Shown: piece by piece, positions 10,692 through 21,083 of the stretch
Layout: every line of letters begins with the position of its first letter
How positions within the stretch are numbered: position 1 is the first letter of the stretch
Source: Combretum micranthum
Lineage: Eukaryota > Streptophyta > Magnoliopsida > Myrtales > Combretaceae
NCBI GenBank assembly: GCA_024138025.1
Contig: JAMXBD010001599.1
Location: 270,705-334,704, forward strand
Length of the DNA stretch: 64,000 nt
Direction: 5' to 3'
Translations under genes and position numbers: made by a program
The notes under the pieces: model-generated
What the model saw: only the letters and a program-made list of their open reading frames with translations
Database searches by the model: none
Told to the model about the DNA's origin: nothing

Positions 10692-13600
10692 ATGGTAAGA
10701 CCAAATGCTCTTGGGCTTGGTCTTGGGATATTATTTTCTTCTCTCGTTATGTCTGCTTTTGCCAGTGACACTGGGTTCAATTGTAATTGTGATGATGAGG
10801 GTTTTTGGAGTGTTCAAAGCATACTAGAGTGCCAAAAAGTTAGTGATTTCTTGATTGCGGTTGCTTATTTTTCGATACCAATCGAATTGCTCTACTTCAT
10901 TAGCTTCTCGAATGTGCCGTTTAAATGGGTGCTTGTACAATTTATAGCGTTCATTGTTCTTTGTGGTTTGACTCATTTGCTCAATGGTTGGACTTATTAT
11001 GGACCTCATTCGTTCCAATTGATGGTGTCCCTTACAATTGCCAAGTTCCTAACAGCTTTGGTCTCATGTGCGACTGCAATAACTCTTCTTCCTTTGATAC
11101 CTCTATTGCTCAAGATTAAGGTTAGAGAGCTTTTTCTGAGGCAAAGTGTGATGGAGTTGGACCAGGAAGTTGGTATGATGAAAAGGCAAAAGGAAACTAG
11201 CTGGCATGTTCGAATGCTTACACAGGAGATTAGGAAGTCGCTTGATAAGCATAATATATTGTACACTACTTTAGTTGAGCTTTCTAAAACTTTGGATTTG
11301 CATAATTGTGTAGTTTGGATGCCGAATGAGAATAGGATGGAGTTGAATTTGACACACGAGTTGAAATCACATCCTTCAAAGAGTTACCATAGGAGTATCT
11401 CTATAAATGATCCTGATGTGAAGGAGATTCGAGAGAGTAAGGGTGTAAGGATACTGAGGCCGGATTCAGCATTAGCAGGTGCAGATTGTGGCATGCCTGA
11501 TGAAATGGGTTCTGTAGTGGGCATTCGGATGCCAATGCTTCAAGGCTCCAATTTCAAAGGTGGGACACCTGAAGCTGTTGATACTAATTATGGGATACTT
11601 GTTTTGGTTCTTCCCAGTACAAGATCTAGAGATTGGAACTATGAGGAAATGGAGATTGTGAAAGTGGTGGCTGATCAGGTTGCGGTGGCCCTCTCCCATG
11701 CTGCAGTTCTTGAAGAATCTCGGTTGATGAGGGAGAAACTTGCTGAGCAAAATCGTGCATTACAAATGGCAAGGAAGAATGCAATGATGGCTAATCAGGC
11801 AAGAAATTCATTTCAGAAGGTAATGAGTCATGGGATGAGGAGGCCGATGCATTCTATCATGGGGATTCTTTCAATTCTTCAACAAGAAGTTGCTACCTCA
11901 GAACAGAAGCTTATTATTGACACTATGACAAATACCAGCAATGTTTTATCAACTTTGATCAATGATGTGATGGAAATAGCTGCAAAAGATGGTGGGAAGT
12001 TCCCGCTTGATATGAGAGCTTTCCATCTTCATTCCCTTATTAAGGAAGCTTCTTGCCTTGCTAAATGCTTGTGCATTTATAAAGGCTTTGATTTTTCAGT
12101 CAATGTCCAACGCTCTTTGCCAGATCAACTCATGGGTGATGAAAGGAGGACTTTTCAAGTCATTTTGCATATGGTTGGATATCTTTTGGATATCCACGAG
12201 GGAGGGGGCTCTGTAAGTTTTTGTGTGTCCTCGGCTACTGGAAGTGAGGGTAAAAATCCTGCAATGCGGCAACCTGTCCTGGTGAGTGATTCTATTTATG
12301 TTAAGTTTGAATTTGAGATAAGTAGCGGTGACTCCAGGTCAGATGTTTCCATTCCTATCGCTGATAATGCTGGTACAAGCTGCAGTAGGAATGACAAGAA
12401 GGATGCCCTGAGTTTTAGTGTCTGCAAAAAGCTTGTGCAGGTTAGATTGCTGAATATTCTCTTTTTTACATAATCTTGACATGTATAGTGTGTTGCATTG
12501 ATGAATCGCTTGATTGAGTGTGAAGACCATTCTAACTTTACTCTCTTTACCCAAAAAAAAGCCATAGGACCATTGTCTCAGTTGCATCTAATGTTAGGAC
12601 TTAGGATGTGTCTGTTTTTGTGAAATATTTTTTATGACTTTTTTTGACATTTGTTATATTATAACTAAAAAATCCCTGAATAGTTTTCTCAAGAGGTAGC
12701 AAATACTAATAATTGTTAATGGTAAGTGCTGGTGGAAAACAATGGTAGCGGTTAGCATTAAGTGGCGGTGGTTAGTACACTGGGAAAAACAATGATAGCA
12801 GTTAGCATTTAGTGGTGGTGTTAATGCACCTGGAAAACATGAAAAGGGTAAATTTTCTACTTTTGTTGAAAAGGGAAATCGTTGATGGAGATTCTTGGTG
12901 ACGGTAAACCATTTCAGCCGATACCTACATCCCCAACAGCTCAAAGCCATTAATAAGTGCAACTGCTTTAAATTTTTGGCAGTTACAATGCTTCATTTAT
13001 AACAAATACAGAAAAACTCCTCAGAAAACATTTTCCACGAAGTAGACACACCCATGGTTCATGGAGGAACTATTTATTCCCCTATACTAAGAGCTCTTCT
13101 AATTGCTTACTAGGAGGCGAAGTATCTTTATATTGATAAATAGGCTTTGAAATTTTCGAAATTTCCAGCATGTTCTTTGGCAGGCCAACTATGATCAACC
13201 ATATCATTATTGCTATTTCAACTTGTAATCAACATTGCTGTGATGATGCATACATAGTTGGACAGAATATCCTCCTATAAAATGAGTACCCCCTTTCCAG
13301 TATTGGATATAGATCTGGCGTACCATCCTGTTTTTATTGATTGCAAATTTGTCGGTCATTTTTTTTAATCCTTCTTCCACAATAGCATTTAGTTGATTCA
13401 TATTGACCTAGATTTAAATACTATCATGCTATAATAGTGCTCTAATGAATTTTTTTTTTGTTTTTGGGGTCATGTTTGGATTATCCTCAGATGATGCAAG
13501 GTAATATCTGGATAGATTCAAACTATCAGGGTGTCCTAGAAAAGATGACACTTGTGCTGAGATTTAACATGCAACCTGCCTGGGGAAGAGGCTTATTGGC

Positions 13601-14033
13601 TCAAGAAAACATTCTAGAGCGACAAAACTTGAGCCCTCTGTTCAGGAACCTCCACGTAGTAGTTGCCGATGATGACGATGTTAACAGGACCGTAACCAAG
13701 AAGCTTCTTGAAAAGCTTGGTTGTCTTGTGACCGCTGTTTCATCCGGATTTGACTGCCTTAGTGCTATGAGTCATGCAGAAAATTCATTTAGAATTGTTA
13801 TCTTGGATCTTCACTTGCATGATATAGATGGGTTTGAGGTTGCAACGAGAATAAGGAAGTTCCGCAGCCGTAGCTGGCCAGTAATAATCGCTTTGACAGC
13901 AAGTGCTGAGGAGCGGATTAGGGATAAATGCATACAGATGGGAATGAATGGATTGATGCGAAAACCGGTTGTTCTACAAGGGATGGCAGATGAGTTACGA
14001 CGGCATTTGCAGCGGGCAGGGGAAACAGTGTGA
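10692..14033 (+). CDS. EIN4: Ethylene receptor, subfamily 2, EIN4-like (2 coding exons)
   Basis: Endoplasmic-reticulum ethylene receptor that represses downstream signalling until it binds hormone. Exons are 10692-12440 and 13491-14033, joined in phase 0 across a GT-AG intron ([10 protein letters not shown]), giving 763 residues, close to Arabidopsis EIN4 (766). Visible in order are an N-terminal hydrophobic signal-like segment (6-24); the CNCDDEGF motif with dimer-type cysteines 31 and 33; three membrane segments (about 52-142), with copper/ethylene ligands Cys91 and His95 in FIVLCGLTH; a GAF domain (182-340); a degenerate histidine-kinase region that keeps the H-box His380 ([10 protein letters not shown]) but lacks recognisable ATP-binding G boxes, as usual for subfamily 2; and a receiver domain (637-757) with acidic DDDD (643-646), phospho-acceptor Asp689 and Lys741. 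An in-frame ATG at 10647 would add 15 residues. ATG 10692 is preferred for its G at -3 and +4 and its better fit to family N-termini. Oddity: the receiver reads DLHLHDIDG where the family has DLQMPEMDG. Confidence 0.95.
12604..13053. mobile_element. MITE in the receptor intron
   Basis: The left end GGATGTGTCTGTTTTTGTG and the reverse complement of the right end (GGGTGTGTCTACTTCGTGG) start an imperfect inverted repeat that stays alignable for about 55 bp (left continues to TGACATTTGTTATA, right to TGTATTTGTTATAA). The element is about 450 bp and fills nearly half of the 1,050-bp intron. Inside, AAAACAATGGTAGCGGTTAG (12736) is repeated 50 bp later with three changes, so there is a short tandem duplication, with a hint of a third partial unit near 12830. 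No target duplication was identified, so the superfamily is open. Confidence 0.55.
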
Positions 14034-15594
14034 AAGGGGGTTACATTGAGGATTTTGGTCTGGTGGTGGCTAAAGGTTTTCTTGGCACTCATTCTCACTT
14101 GATGTGCCAGTTGGGTTTAGATTCTGTACAGAGAATATTATAGCCATTGCAGTCGACTAACATTTTGACACTGTTTTAGGGCAATACAGGCGATACAGCT
14201 TTTGTTCCTGATATTGAAGTAGTGATTATACGAGCTTCTTATAGGATCTGCTATTGATGAATCCTCTTCCCTATTTGTACTCCCCTCATGCTGTCCTTGA
14301 CCTTGGATAATGTTTGACAACAACTTGATTGCAATGTCAGATTTGTGCCAGGGGGAAGGGAAACTCTTCACTATTTCCATCCTGTTTGGTCAGAATTCAT
14401 TTGATCGGTCCCTGCTCATGAGAGGGCTTGTAAGTTGTTCTTGGTACCATACGGTTAATATCCTGCATAATGTTATTGTTATGATATTCTTTGCAGGAAT
14501 TTTAGTTCGTCATCAATAATGGATCCACGTATTGATACCAGAAATTTGAATTCAGTATGTAAAACTTTCTAGTTCACAGGAAAAATTTAGGTTTCAGTAT
14601 ACTTTTTATTTTAATTTTTGTTGGCCAAAGGTTGCTCATTCTTGGTGCATACCAGCTAAACTAAATTATCCATTTAAGCCATCTTACATTTATATTCTGC
14701 TTTATTTGACTTTCTAATCTTACAGAGGTTTGGTCATACTGCTCTTTTGTTCCCCTTGTATCAAATTGGATAAGATTACATTTAGGTTGCTGAGCATGCT
14801 CCAGTTATCTTGTAAGCATTAAGAAAACTTTTAATGGTACTAATATACCTCGTAAATTGATTAATAGTGTGTAAAACCTAATTGGCTTGATCCAGTCGAT
14901 TCAATTGGAACCGGTCATGAAAATGGGCTGGTCTACTAAAAATCGTATACATGTCGATCTGGTGTGAACCGGATGACCTAGGTGGTTCAATTGTGGACCA
15001 AGCAACCCAAGTGGGTCTTATTGGGTTTTGGTAATAACCAGGTTTCACGGTAGTAAGAAACATGCTACAAAATATTCAAATGGACTTTAAAGCAAATCAA
15101 CCAGTCATTCAAATGAATTATCCTTACAATTGATGGTCCTTAGGCCACCCACCTTTTGCTCTTACATCGGTTTGACTATTGAAGCTTTCTCATATTATTT
15201 AAACCTGTGCTTATCTTTTTATGTGATTAATGTGGGACAAGTTTTGTGCGGACATTTTCTGACGTTGAAGTTTCCACTTCCCTCTTGGTCCGTAGCTTTC
15301 TTTTCCTCTATAGCTTGTGCATTAAAAATGACATAAACGATGAAGATCTTGTCCTTTTGATGTTGATGGCCCTTCTGGAGGCTCTTCCCCATCTTCATTA
15401 AGAGACACAAAACATAAAAATATCTTCTCCGTGAAATTATCAAGGAAATCCCTGCTGTTGCTAGGAAAGGTTGTAGTAGTCCGCCAAGACCGGGACAACC
15501 AAAATTTTCACTGCAGAATCCCTGAAAAGAGTGGCCTTCGTTTACATTTAACCAATGTCATCAACAAATAAAATGGATGAGAAGGGTTTTCTAA
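14034..15594. other. Receptor 3' UTR followed by intergenic DNA
   Basis: The first few hundred bases after the TGA at 14031 have gene-like composition and are probably 3' UTR; no single poly(A) signal stands out. At about 14880-15060 there is a GGTT/CCGG-rich stretch (AACCGG, GGTTCAATTG) resembling old repeat fragments seen again at 38550-38700. Short open frames at 15219-15443 were not credible as genes. Confidence 0.4.
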
Positions 15595-15603
15595 TAATGT
15601 TAT

Positions 15604-15823
15604 GAATGGTATTTGAATTTTGATAATATATGCAATATGGTATCTAAATTTTGAAATTGATCAATTTAGTATCTTGAAAAAACATTTTATACACGTAATA
15701 GCACTCATTTAAAGTTTTTTTTTATACTAGGTTGATTAATTTTTAAAATTTTAGTATTAAATTAAGTAATTTCAAAGTTTAAGTATATAATTGCACGTTT
15801 TGTCAAAATTTAGATATCATTTG
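15604..15823. mobile_element. 220-bp MITE, Mutator-like
   Basis: The first ~75 bases (AATGGTATTTGAATTTTG ... GATCAATTTAGTATC) align with the reverse complement of the last ~75 (AAATGATATCTAAATTTTG ... CTTAATTTAATACT). Flanking 9-mers TAATGTTAT (15595-15603) and TAATATTAT (15824-15832) differ at one position, consistent with an old 9-bp Mutator-type duplication. It has no coding capacity. Confidence 0.65.
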
Positions 15824-16583
15824 TAATATTATCTCTTTTTTTTTTTCTACTATAAGTCTATTACCATCATATTTATTTTACAGCTTGGGCAAATGAATTT
15901 TATAGGCTTGATTTTAGATAAAGAGGGTGACTAATCTATATGGAGAGGGTTGGTATTGCTTTAATTATTATTATTATTGATTTCAATGAGAATTATTTCT
16001 CAAACTTGTTAGAGGAAAATGTGTGGTGCATGAGATCTTATGCTAGTTCACATGCTAGATTATACAAATTTGGGTCCCGCATCTATTATGGGCTGCAAAT
16101 TGAACGGGTTACCCGGTTGCTGTACGAAAAGCTTGAATTTTTCAATCCAGTTTGGTCTATATAGGTTTGGTCGATTAACTGATCAAAATAATCCAATTAA
16201 TTCATTTATACATTTTAGTAGGTTATATTGGTTATTCAGTAGCTGACTAAGATTTTTCTAATGAAAAAACTTAAATTCTGATTTCATATTTGCTCTTGCT
16301 GCTTTCACATAGCCTTATCAATTGGACATTGGTCAAGTCTTGCGGCTAATTATATCTACCTTAGCCAACAAAACCACTAATCCACATCTTTATATGTCTG
16401 TTGAATCACGTTACTCTTTGGACTTCCATACCTAAATTTGGTTGATCCAAAATCATTGGTGTCTCCAATGTCACCATCAAAAGTATTGAATATACTTAAT
16501 TGGAGTAAATATGTTTTCAGTTCTCAACATTTGACTCTTATTTGGTTTGAATTATTAACTTTTCATTTTATTTTATTTTAAAA

Positions 16584-17108
16584 AAATGTAAAAATTCGTA
16601 ATTAAATTTTATACAAAAATTCAATTGGATACGAACCTTGAAATAGTCAATTTAATACCCATTCAAACTTTCAATGGCTATTTTTACTACCTCACTTACA
16701 CCATTTGCTCTGTTTTCTAACATGGAAGATGCAACTTATCAATTTTAGATAATGTTAAGAGAAGCAGTTAAAATTCAATAATATATTAGCTCCTCCAAGT
16801 CAATAAATATAGTAAATAATGTTAAAGAGTTAGTAAAAATGGTCATAAAAACATTATAAAAAAACTGGGTTTTAGAGACAAAAGTTTCGTCCCTAAACAT
16901 AAATTTCTATCACAAAAATCATCATCACTGATTTTATTTGTAGAAATATATCTTGCTTTACATATTTTTCATTGTAGAATTTTTGTCTCTAAAAGCTAAT
17001 TTTCTTATAGTAAAAATTTAATTGGGTATTAAATTAACCACTTCAAAGTTTAGATACAAAATTGAACTTTCGTGTGAAGTTCAAATATATAATTTAACAT
17101 TTACTCTT
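16584..17108. mobile_element. MITE sharing the TCAATTTAATACC motif, host to a CACTA MITE
   Basis: The left arm, including TTCAATTGGATACGAACC and GTCAATTTAATACCCATTC, pairs with the reverse complement of the right arm, including TTCAATTTTGTATCTAAAC and GGTTAATTTAATACCCAAT. The shared motif relates it to the MITE at 15604 and to the one at about 17550. Boundaries are approximate because no clean target duplication was found. Confidence 0.5.
16852..17012. mobile_element. CACTA-type MITE nested in the preceding MITE
   Basis: The left end reads CATTATAAAAAAACTGGG, then TTTTAGAGACAAAAG. The right end reads TTTTTGTCTCTAAAAGC, then AATTTTCTTATAGT. Both match the plant CACTA terminal pattern CACTACAAGAAAA...AGAGAC with a few decayed bases. 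Runs of A flank both sides, compatible with a 3-bp AAA duplication. At 161 bp it is non-coding. Confidence 0.55.
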
Positions 17109-17549
17109 TTATTTTTACTTGAGTCCTTAGCTTTTGACAAACCTTTTCAATTTGTATGTTTTTTTTTAACTTGATTAACTTTTGTTAGTTTTTGAAACAT
17201 GGATGCAAGTCCCTGTAATTATTTCAAATAACAATATAAGTAGATATAATAACTAAAGTTAAAAAAAAAGGTTGGAAATATTTAATTAAAACTCTAAAAA
17301 CCCGTTATGTTATGACACATATCAATGAAGACCTTAATTGATCCACTTCTCTATATGTTGGGACCCTTTTTGAACTACTTGAAACATTGAGACTTCAAAT
17401 GAACTTATTCCTAAACGTTGGAACCTTCTGATATAATTTATCTCAAGTTTTAGATCTTCTAATGCCACATGGGAGTTCCCAGAACAGTAAGCTTGTGACA
17501 TATACATGTTTGTCTAATGCGACTAGTAATAAATTTGTGGTAAAATGTC

Positions 17550-17969
17550 AAATGTGGTATCTATTTTTGCATAAAAATTCACATATGTACTTAAACCCTA
17601 GAAAAGTCAATTTAATACATAATTAATTAGTATCTCACCTGACATTATTTTCTAACATGGACACATAACCAACCATTGTTCGATATCTATCAAAAATACT
17701 ATGTAATCCTTCTAAAGCTTGAATAATGATAAAACCTTTAGGAATTAAACAAAATAAAAGAATTTTTTTTTTCAAATGTCTACTTAACCATCATCTTCTT
17801 AAACAATAGTCAAAAAGAAATTCTCAGTTCATTCAGATTGGAGCATGAGTGTGAGTCACTTCATCGGTGATGGCTCAATTGTAGAGCGAACAACGATTTA
17901 GTGTGTGGGCTTAAGTCGAGCTTCAACAAGTGTAGGTCTTCTTCTTCTTCTTCAATTTGGACATGTGTA

Positions 17970-18028
<59 letters not shown>

Positions 18029-18295
18029 GTGTTCATGTGTATGGTGGAATAGAGAGACAAAGCAAAGTGATCAATGCCTACTTAACTATGGTCTCATCTT
18101 CTTCATGATGAAGGTTTTTTGCATCATTTTTTATCTCAACCATGGTGATATGATGATAAGTTTCAAGCATGGTAAGATCCCTTTAAATCGTGTTAAGGGA
18201 GGAACTGAAAATGGCCATGAAAAGTTTATTTGGATATTAAATTGGCCACTTTAAATTTTAAATACAGGAAACTTGATAAAAGCATATTATACTCA
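17550..18295. mobile_element. Third related MITE, expanded by a GA microsatellite
   Basis: AAAAGTCAATTTAATACAT near the left end pairs with the reverse complement of the right end (AGTGGCCAATTTAATATCC). Surrounding bases also match imperfectly for about 60 bp. The interior contains ordinary AT-rich DNA and the (GA)n tract. Ends are approximate. Confidence 0.4.
17972..18028. repeat. (GA)n microsatellite
   Basis: About 57 bases of GA dinucleotide with one GG interruption at 18009-18010. It creates open frames with alternating Arg-Glu in this region, which are artefacts of the repeat. Confidence 0.95.
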
Positions 18296-18352
18296 CTTTT
18301 CATTGATTAAATCATGCTTAATTATTATTGATTTTGTAGAAATCATGAGGAA

Positions 18353-19140
18353 TTGGTACTTAAGTATGTTTATTTTGATATTTCAGGTCTTGAAGGGTTT
18401 ATACTGCAAATACAAACAAATGTAGGAAGTCTTGTGCAAATTTGGAGAATTGGAACAAGCAGGTTGGCCATTCATCAATATAAGCCGCCAACCTTCATCG
18501 AAACAAAACCAACGCTGGCAAAAAAAAAAAAAAAAAACAACATAGCTGGCCTAGACAATAGAACAACATCAACCTTTAATTCAACACCTGTATGCTGGCA
18601 AGACCAATTTCAACGCTGTCGGCTTCAAGCTAGTCTTGCCCATGCACAGTACAAAAATTTCAACACTGCCAGCTTTCATAAGAAAATCAACACTAGCATT
18701 CAATATTTTAAACGTATGCCGGCTACATGGGGAGGAAGGCCACTAGCCTTTGACTGGCTCACATGAAAGCTGCCCCAATGCTACACCAAAAGTCGACAGC
18801 CATCTCTTCTTGAAAATTAATTCAGACACTCATCGCCAGCAAATTGGAATTCAAAGCCGCTGGCGAAGAAAAGCTGTCTTTAACACTGCTCTAATGCCGT
18901 TAGTGAATTTGCTTTGGAAATACTTTACAACATTGAAGGCCGACTATTTCAATTTCAAGGCCACCAGCCTTGAGCCAATTTATGTTTTGATGGATGAAAT
19001 CCCATTGTTTTTCCTATAAGATGCCCTATTTTGTTGTAAGAGAGATGATATTGTATTATCAAAAGTACTAAAACCCTAGAGGAAGAATAGATATCTCTTA
19101 TCTTTTACTTCTCTTAGATAATTGAAGACTATAGAAAGAA
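18353..19140. other. LTR-like region with recurring CTGGC/GCCGGC words
   Basis: From 18480 to 18975 the words CTGGC, GCCAGC, GCTGTCGGC and GCCGGC recur every 20-60 bases in otherwise AT-rich DNA, often preceded by AACACT or CAACGCT. Downstream (19020-19130) comes a stretch resembling a retrotransposon leader, with AAACCCTAGAGGAAG and pyrimidine-rich pieces. I read this as a decayed LTR, but no partner LTR or target duplication was found. Open frames across it are not gene-like. Confidence 0.35.
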
Positions 19141-19154
19141 AGAAGAATTCATGG

Positions 19155-19222
19155 AGATAATTGATTGTGTTATGAAGATATGCTTTTTAGGATATATATC
19201 TTCATAACACAATCAATTATCT
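19155..19222. repeat. Long perfect hairpin (27-bp arms)
   Basis: The arm 19155-19181 and the arm 19196-19222 are exact reverse complements for 27 bases around a 14-base loop. The left arm begins AGATAATTGATTGTGTTATG. There is no sequence decay, in a region where neighbouring repeats are decayed, so it is either recent or maintained. It is too short for a standard MITE. A small-RNA precursor is possible but unproven. Confidence 0.8.
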
Positions 19223-19446
19223 TTCTTATAATCAACCATGATTGATTGCAAAGGAAAAACGATATGATTTTTCGAGAATTTGGTCATGTTTATTAAATTA
19301 AAATGGTAATTAGGGAAGAATTAGGATTTGAAAAAGAAATTAAGGGATTAAAGAAATTGTATTCATTGAGAACAAACCCATATACCAAGGATAACAAGGG
19401 GTCACATTAAGGGTAATGTACTTTTGGACCACTAAACAACAACTAA

Positions 19447-19730
19447 AGAGATATGTTAGAGATTAACGTGAGCTAGGTTGAGAGATCACATGCAAATTTT
19501 GTCACAAATATATTGGCTAGAGAGATACACTAAGAGTTTATATAGGTCATACTAGGGGGTCACGTACTTTTCGATCACTTATTTTACTAAAGAGATACAC
19601 AAAGGACACACATGGGTTATGTTGGGGGGGTCATACACTTTTCTGGTCACTTATTTTATTAGAGATTTACACATGAGGTTTACATTAGTTATGTTGGGAG
19701 TTACATACTTTTACAATCACTTGTTTTCCT
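19447..19730. repeat. Tandem repeat, about 70-bp unit, four copies
   Basis: Units begin AGAGATAC/AGAGATTTAC/AGAGATATG at 19447, 19521, 19591 and 19661, giving spacings of 74, 70 and 70. Each contains GGTTATGTTGGG-like and GTCAC...TACTTTT...CACTTATTTTA segments. A fifth partial unit precedes it at about 19398. The array is non-coding. Confidence 0.75.
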
Positions 19731-20485
19731 CGTTTTCTGATGTAATACTAATTCATTTTATCTTTATTCCACTTTAATTTCATTTCCATGCTAAAACCTA
19801 TCATTATAACCTTTTCAAGATACCATCTTTCAACAAAAATATAGGTCTAATGAGATTTTACCCCAAAATTACAATTCAAAGGAATTTATTTGAATTTTTT
19901 TTTTTTTTGAAATTCTTCCGCTTTAGTTAAGAATTGCAAGGGCCTTTCCTAAACATCAAAAGTACTATTTTAATACACGAATTCACATGTTTTACATGAC
20001 AAGTCCCAAAAGTATGACATTATCTACCGCTTTTATTCACAATTCCCTCAATGTCTATGTTCTATTCTACAATGAGAAACACGAGTAAAGAAGAGAAAAC
20101 TTTTTACCACCAATTTCGTTTGAAGATTCTTTAGGATTTAGATTATTGTAGAGAGAGATTAGTGGAAAATATATACATATATATTAATCTATAGAATTTA
20201 AAAGAGCGTGAAAATGACTCCTTTATCCTTTATCTTTTTTTTAATTTTTAATTTTATTTATTTACGTATTTTGGGCATTTCATTTATTCAAGTACTTAAG
20301 TAAAAATAAAAATAAAAATAAAAAATTGAAATAACAAGCAGTGAACCAAAAGGAAAAATCTTTCATTGAAACTAAATTAGATATAATAGCCATGCTACGT
20401 TTTGGGGCAGCCGACAAAGACCTTATAGTGATGGATCATGATCCATAATAGATAAGTCCTGCTACTAAATCATGAAGATGAATGG
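19731..20485. other. Intergenic DNA, no gene seen
   Basis: AT-rich sequence with an (AAAAAT)n tract near 20300-20325 and a 12-bp palindrome GGATCATGATCC at about 20433. No frame, RNA gene or transposon end could be supported. Confidence 0.45.
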
Positions 20486-20493
20486 TTGTGGAC

Positions 20494-21075
20494 TAAAGAT
20501 GCAACCGGGGTGGGTTCGGGATGGGTATTTTGAAATCCGAACCCGACCCAAGTCCTTAATGAGTGTCCTAGAACCCGAGAAAAATTCTATCGGGTTTTTT
20601 TTTTGTCAATCCCAAAACCTGACCCGCTAGAATTTAAAGAACTCATAACCCAACCCAACCCGACCCCACCCAACCCGACTCTAAGATTTTTAATTTTTTT
20701 CTTTAAAAAAAACCAAAAGAAAGAATTTTGTTTTAAGCTTTTAGTGATACAAACACTTATATTGAAAGAATGAATTTTAGACAATAATATCATATAAAAT
20801 GATGCAAACAGTTCATTTCCACTTACTTTAATAATATAAATGGGATCCTTACTTTAATAACTTAATATTTTTAATTTTTTAATATTTTGAATTTATACCG
20901 GGTCGGGTTTTCCCAACGGGTTACATAATAAATCCAAAACCCTACCCTATAACTTATAGGTTTTTTTTTTAATCCCAAAACCTATCCCAAAACCCTTTAG
21001 GGTTTGATCCTATAGGGTTTTTAGCGGGTTGGACGGTCGGGTACCCTATAACGACCCGCCCCGCTTGCATCCCTA
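20494..21075. mobile_element. hAT MITE (GATGCAA...CGGG family)
   Basis: The left end TAAAGATGCAACCGGGGTGG and the reverse complement of the right end (TAGGGATGCAAGCGGGGCGG) are clear inverted repeats. Flanking 8-mers TTGTGGAC (20486-20493) and GTGCGGAC (21076-21083) match at 6 of 8, consistent with an old hAT duplication. The interior is rich in CCCGACCC/GGGTTCGGG words and contains no transposase. Confidence 0.7.
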
Positions 21076-21083
21076 GTGCGGAC

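Noticed and set aside
15219..15443. 74-codon minus-strand frame as a small peptide gene
   Set aside because: The basic N-terminal part looked peptide-like, but no known small-peptide signature is present and the frame has no supporting context.
17901..18254. Open frames with long Arg-Glu alternation
   Set aside because: They are created by the (GA)n microsatellite; the flanks are not protein-like and the region is a MITE interior.
18353..18766. 137-codon open frame
   Set aside because: Lies in an LTR-like region with a poly-Lys run from an A tract; composition is not that of a conserved protein.
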